Assembly (NCBI GenBank): GCA_017509065.1
Contig: JAFWQM010000022.1
Coordinates: forward strand, 16,669 to 80,668
Length of the DNA stretch: 64,000 nucleotides
Direction of reading: 5' to 3'
From: Clostridia bacterium
Lineage (GTDB): Bacteria; Bacillota_A; Clostridia; Christensenellales; Aristaeellaceae
Shown here: piece by piece, positions 61,555 through 64,000 of the stretch
Layout: the number at the start of each line of letters is the position of its first letter
How positions within the stretch are numbered: the stretch's first letter is position 1
Program-made: the position numbers and the translations under genes
The notes under the pieces: generated by a model
Databases searched by the model: none
Told to the model about the DNA's origin: nothing
What the model saw: only the letters and a program-made list of their open reading frames with translations

Positions 61555-63531
61555 TTATTTCCCTACAACTTCCTTCGCAGCCTTCACAGCGTTCTCCACG
61601 GTGAAGCCGAATTCCTTGAACAGGACGGCGTAGGGGGCGGAAGCGCCGTAGTGGTCGATGCCGATGACCTTTCCGTCCAGGCCGGTGAAGCGGTACCAGG
61701 GCATGGTGACGCCGGCTTCCATGGCGACGCGGGCGCGGACGCAGGGCGGGATGATCTTGTCCTGATATTCCTTGGGCTGGCGCAGGAAGATTTCCATGCA
61801 GGGCATCGAGATCACGCGGGCGTCGATGCCGTCCTGTTTCAGGGCTTCCTTCGCGCCCATCATCTGCTCCACCTCGGAGCCGCTGGCCATCAGCAGCACG
61901 TCGGGGGTTTCCTTGTCGGAGTCGGCCAGGACGTAGCCGCCCTTCATGGCTTCGCAGCCGCTGTTTTCGTACTGGGGCAGGTTCTGGCGGGTCAGCACCA
62001 GGCAGGTGGGCAGGCCGCTCGTCAGGGCGGTAAGCCAGGCGGCGGTGGTTTCCTTGCCGTCGGCGGGGCGGAACACCTGCATATCGGGGATGGCGCGCAG
62101 GCCGGCCAGCTGCTCGATGGGCTCGTGGGTGGCGCCGTCCTCGCCCACGCCGATGGAGTCGTGGGTCAGCACGAAGGTGACGGGCAGCTTCATGATGGCG
62201 CTCATGCGCATGGCGTGCTTCATGTAATCGCTGAACACGAAGAAGGTGCCGCAGAAGACGCGCAGGCCGCCGTGCAGGGCGATGGCGTTGCAGATGGCCG
62301 CCATGGCGTGTTCGCGGACGCCGAAGTGCAGGTTGCGGCCCGCCCGGTTCTCGGCGGAGTAGTCGCCGCCGTCCTTGATGTAGGTCTTGTTGGAGGGGGC
62401 CAGGTCGGCGCTGCCGCCCACCAGGTTGGGGAGCAGCTTGGCCAGGCGGTTGATCATTTCGCCGGAGGTGGCGCGGGTGGCCATCTTGTCGCCCCACTGC
62501 CACAGCGCGTCGTTCAGCGCCACTTCGTCGGGCAGCTCGGCGCTGTGCCAGGCTTCCCATTCCTCGGCCAGCTCGGGATAGGCCTTGCAGTAGTTGACGA
62601 ACAGCTCGTTCCATTCCGCTTCGGCCTTTTCGTTCTTTTCCATCTGGGCGTGCACGTGGTCGTACACTTCGGGCAGGACGCAGAAATCGTCCGCGGGCAT
62701 CCCCAGGTTCTTCTTGGTTTCCGCCACGTTTTCCGGGCCCAGAGGCTCGCCGTGAGCGGAGGACTTGCCTTCCTTGGCGGGGCAGCCGAAGCCGATCTTG
62801 GTGGGGCACACGATTAGGGTGGGCCGTTCGTCCTTCTTGCCTTCCTCGATGGCGGTGATGATGGCGTCCACGTCGTTGCCGTCCTTCAGGCGGATCACTT
62901 GCCAGCCGTAGGCTTCAAAGCGGGCGGGCACGTTCTCGCGGAAAGCGATGTCGGTATTTCCCTCGATGGAGATTTCGTTGTCGTCGTACAGCAGGGTCAG
63001 CTTGCCAAGCTTTAAGGTGCCGGCCAGGGAGCAGGCTTCGCTGGCGATGCCCTCCATCATGCAGCCGTCGCCGCAGAAGGCGTACACGCGGTGATCCACC
63101 ACGGGGAAGTTGGGGCGGTTGAAGTGGGCGGCCAGCATGGTTTCCGCGATGGCAAAGCCCACGGCGTTGGCCACGCCCTGGCCCAGGGGGCCGGTGGTGG
63201 TTTCCACGCCCACGGTGTGGCGGTACTCGGGATGGCCGGGGGTCTTGCTGCCCCACTGACGGAACTGCTTCATGTCGTCCAGGGTCAGGCCGTAGCCGGT
63301 CAGGTGCAGCAGGCAGTAAATCAGGCTGCTGGCGTGGCCGCTGGACAGGACGAACCGGTCACGGTCCGGCCAGTTGGGGTCCTTGGGGTTGTGCTTCATC
63401 TGGTTCATCCACACGGCATAAGCCATAGGGGCCATGCCCATCGGCGCGCCGGGATGCCCGCTCTTGGCTTTCTGCACGGTGTCGGCGGCCAGGGTGCGGA
63501 TGTTGTTGATGGTGGTCTGACGGATGTCCAT
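61555..63531 (-). CDS. tkt: Transketolase
   Basis: The 658-residue thiamine-diphosphate enzyme moves two-carbon units in the non-oxidative pentose phosphate pathway. It has KAKSGHPGAPMGMAPMAYAV, GDGCMMEGIASEACSLAGTL (ThDP/Mg motif), GVREHAMAAICNAIALHGG, LTHDSIGVGEDGATHEPIEQ and HYGASAPYAVLFKEFG. ATG 63531 has AGGAGGA at good spacing; ATG 63540 lies on top of the site. A TATAAT box lies upstream on the minus strand. Confidence 0.96.
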   Translation of the reverse strand: MDIRQTTINNIRTLAADTVQKAKSGHPGAPMGMAPMAYAVWMNQMKHNPKDPNWPDRDRFVLSSGHASSLIYCLLHLTGYGLTLDDMKQFRQWGSKTPGHPEYRHTVGVETTTGPLGQGVANAVGFAIAETMLAAHFNRPNFPVVDHRVYAFCGDGCMMEGIASEACSLAGTLKLGKLTLLYDDNEISIEGNTDIAFRENVPARFEAYGWQVIRLKDGNDVDAIITAIEEGKKDERPTLIVCPTKIGFGCPAKEGKSSAHGEPLGPENVAETKKNLGMPADDFCVLPEVYDHVHAQMEKNEKAEAEWNELFVNYCKAYPELAEEWEAWHSAELPDEVALNDALWQWGDKMATRATSGEMINRLAKLLPNLVGGSADLAPSNKTYIKDGGDYSAENRAGRNLHFGVREHAMAAICNAIALHGGLRVFCGTFFVFSDYMKHAMRMSAIMKLPVTFVLTHDSIGVGEDGATHEPIEQLAGLRAIPDMQVFRPADGKETTAAWLTALTSGLPTCLVLTRQNLPQYENSGCEAMKGGYVLADSDKETPDVLLMASGSEVEQMMGAKEALKQDGIDARVISMPCMEIFLRQPKEYQDKIIPPCVRARVAMEAGVTMPWYRFTGLDGKVIGIDHYGASAPYAVLFKEFGFTVENAVKAAKEVVGK

Positions 63532-63619
63532 GATAATCATTCCTCCTGCTGTATGTTTTTCTTTTTTTGCCTCTTATTATATCTGTGTAACGATAACAAA
63601 ATGATATGACAAGGAAAAG

Positions 63620-63857
63620 CTGCCAAAAGGCTTCCCCTTGAGGGGAAGCTGTCAGGCGCGGAACCAAGGTAGGGAGAGAATGCAAGCCAATTCGCGCCTG
63701 ACTGATGAGGTGATAAGCTGGGCATAAACCAAGTTACTTCCCAGTCGATTCGCTTCATCACCTCATTCGTCCTGCGCGAATTTTCCAGGTCACTCTCTCC
63801 AAGTTGGTTCCGCGCAGGACACCTTCCCCTCAAGGGGAAGGCTTTTGGCTGGTTTAT
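63620..63857. mobile_element. MITE-like foldback repeat, family D copy 3
   Basis: GCCAAAAGGCTTCCCCTTGA at the left and GAAGGCTTTTGGCTGG at the right are inverted. Inner arms include GCGCGGAACCAA/TTGGTTCCGCGC and GATGAGGTGAT/ATCACCTC-type pairs. It is closely related to 46780-47021. Confidence 0.75.
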
Positions 63858-64000
63858 TTTTTACTTATTGCTCGCCCAATTGAATCGTGAATTCAGATGC
63901 GGGATGAGAAATCGTTCCAGACAAGGAACGAAACCGCAGGAATACTGGAGGTATTTCAAGGTTGAGTGACGCAGGATGGACCGATTTATCGCCCGCAGAT
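63858..64000. other. Window end, no gene called
   Basis: A minus-strand open frame ends in EFTIQLGEQ at about 63875 and runs off the window. It is too short to assign. Confidence 0.4.

Overview
The window looks like a chromosome segment of a low-to-moderate GC Bacillota bacterium, most likely class Clostridia and probably an anaerobic gut or rumen lineage. The basis is gene content and order: plsX-acpP-rnc-smc-ftsY, recO, pgsA, a membrane-anchored MurF-like ligase next to ddl, and an Etf-linked lactate dehydrogenase. Ribosome binding sites are strong AGGAGG types. No species is assigned, because no rRNA or other marker gene is present.

Layout. 0-6 kb: a partial YdcF-type protein, radC, a three-gene ABC-2 exporter, recO, a pRiA4b ORF-3-like protein and pgsA. 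6.3-15.9 kb: a co-directional block of phage-type genes. These are a lectin-like tail or adhesion protein, an NlpC/P60 endolysin, a holin, a putative scaffold, an N4-gp56-type major capsid protein, head-completion or tail proteins and a fibre. No integrase, terminase, recognisable portal or replication gene accompanies them. 16-22 kb: a PLP-dependent O-acetylhomoserine sulfhydrylase surrounded by three paralogous secreted proteins of an unfamiliar family, plus a decayed fourth copy. 22-26 kb: a large tail-fibre or pectin-lyase-fold protein, a cysteine-rich propeller-like protein and a small membrane protein. 26.7-35.7 kb: mfd, pth, an Rpn-type nuclease, rpsT and ileS.

36-38.1 kb: about 1.4 kb without a convincing ORF. 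It has two nested long-range inverted repeats, many GNRA-capped hairpins on the minus strand, two internally homologous halves and a minus-strand promoter. It reads as a large ornate non-coding RNA and is the strongest candidate for something undescribed. Just downstream in the same direction lie a zinc-ribbon protein with an L7/L12-like segment and a small basic protein.

38.4-51.7 kb: plsX, acpP, rnc (frameshifted as given), smc, ftsY, a GNAT protein, an alpha/beta hydrolase, a membrane MurF-like ligase, a CotH-like protein and ddl. This is a fatty-acid/phospholipid, chromosome and envelope block. 51.8-60.1 kb, all minus: livK, livH, livM, livG, livF, then etfB, etfA (with a ferredoxin domain) and a GlcD-type FAD oxidase, resembling an electron-confurcating lactate dehydrogenase. 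60.2-64 kb: a ParE/Phd toxin-antitoxin pair, a frameshifted aminoglycoside-acetyltransferase-like gene and transketolase.

The intergenic spaces hold at least four families of dispersed inverted repeats (called A to D here). Family A has nine copies and shows compensatory base changes. Families B and D look like foldback or MITE-like elements. A family C copy supplies the last codons and stop of mfd. Positions, motifs and start-site reasoning come from reading the sequence. Family names come from recognition of conserved motifs, without any database search.
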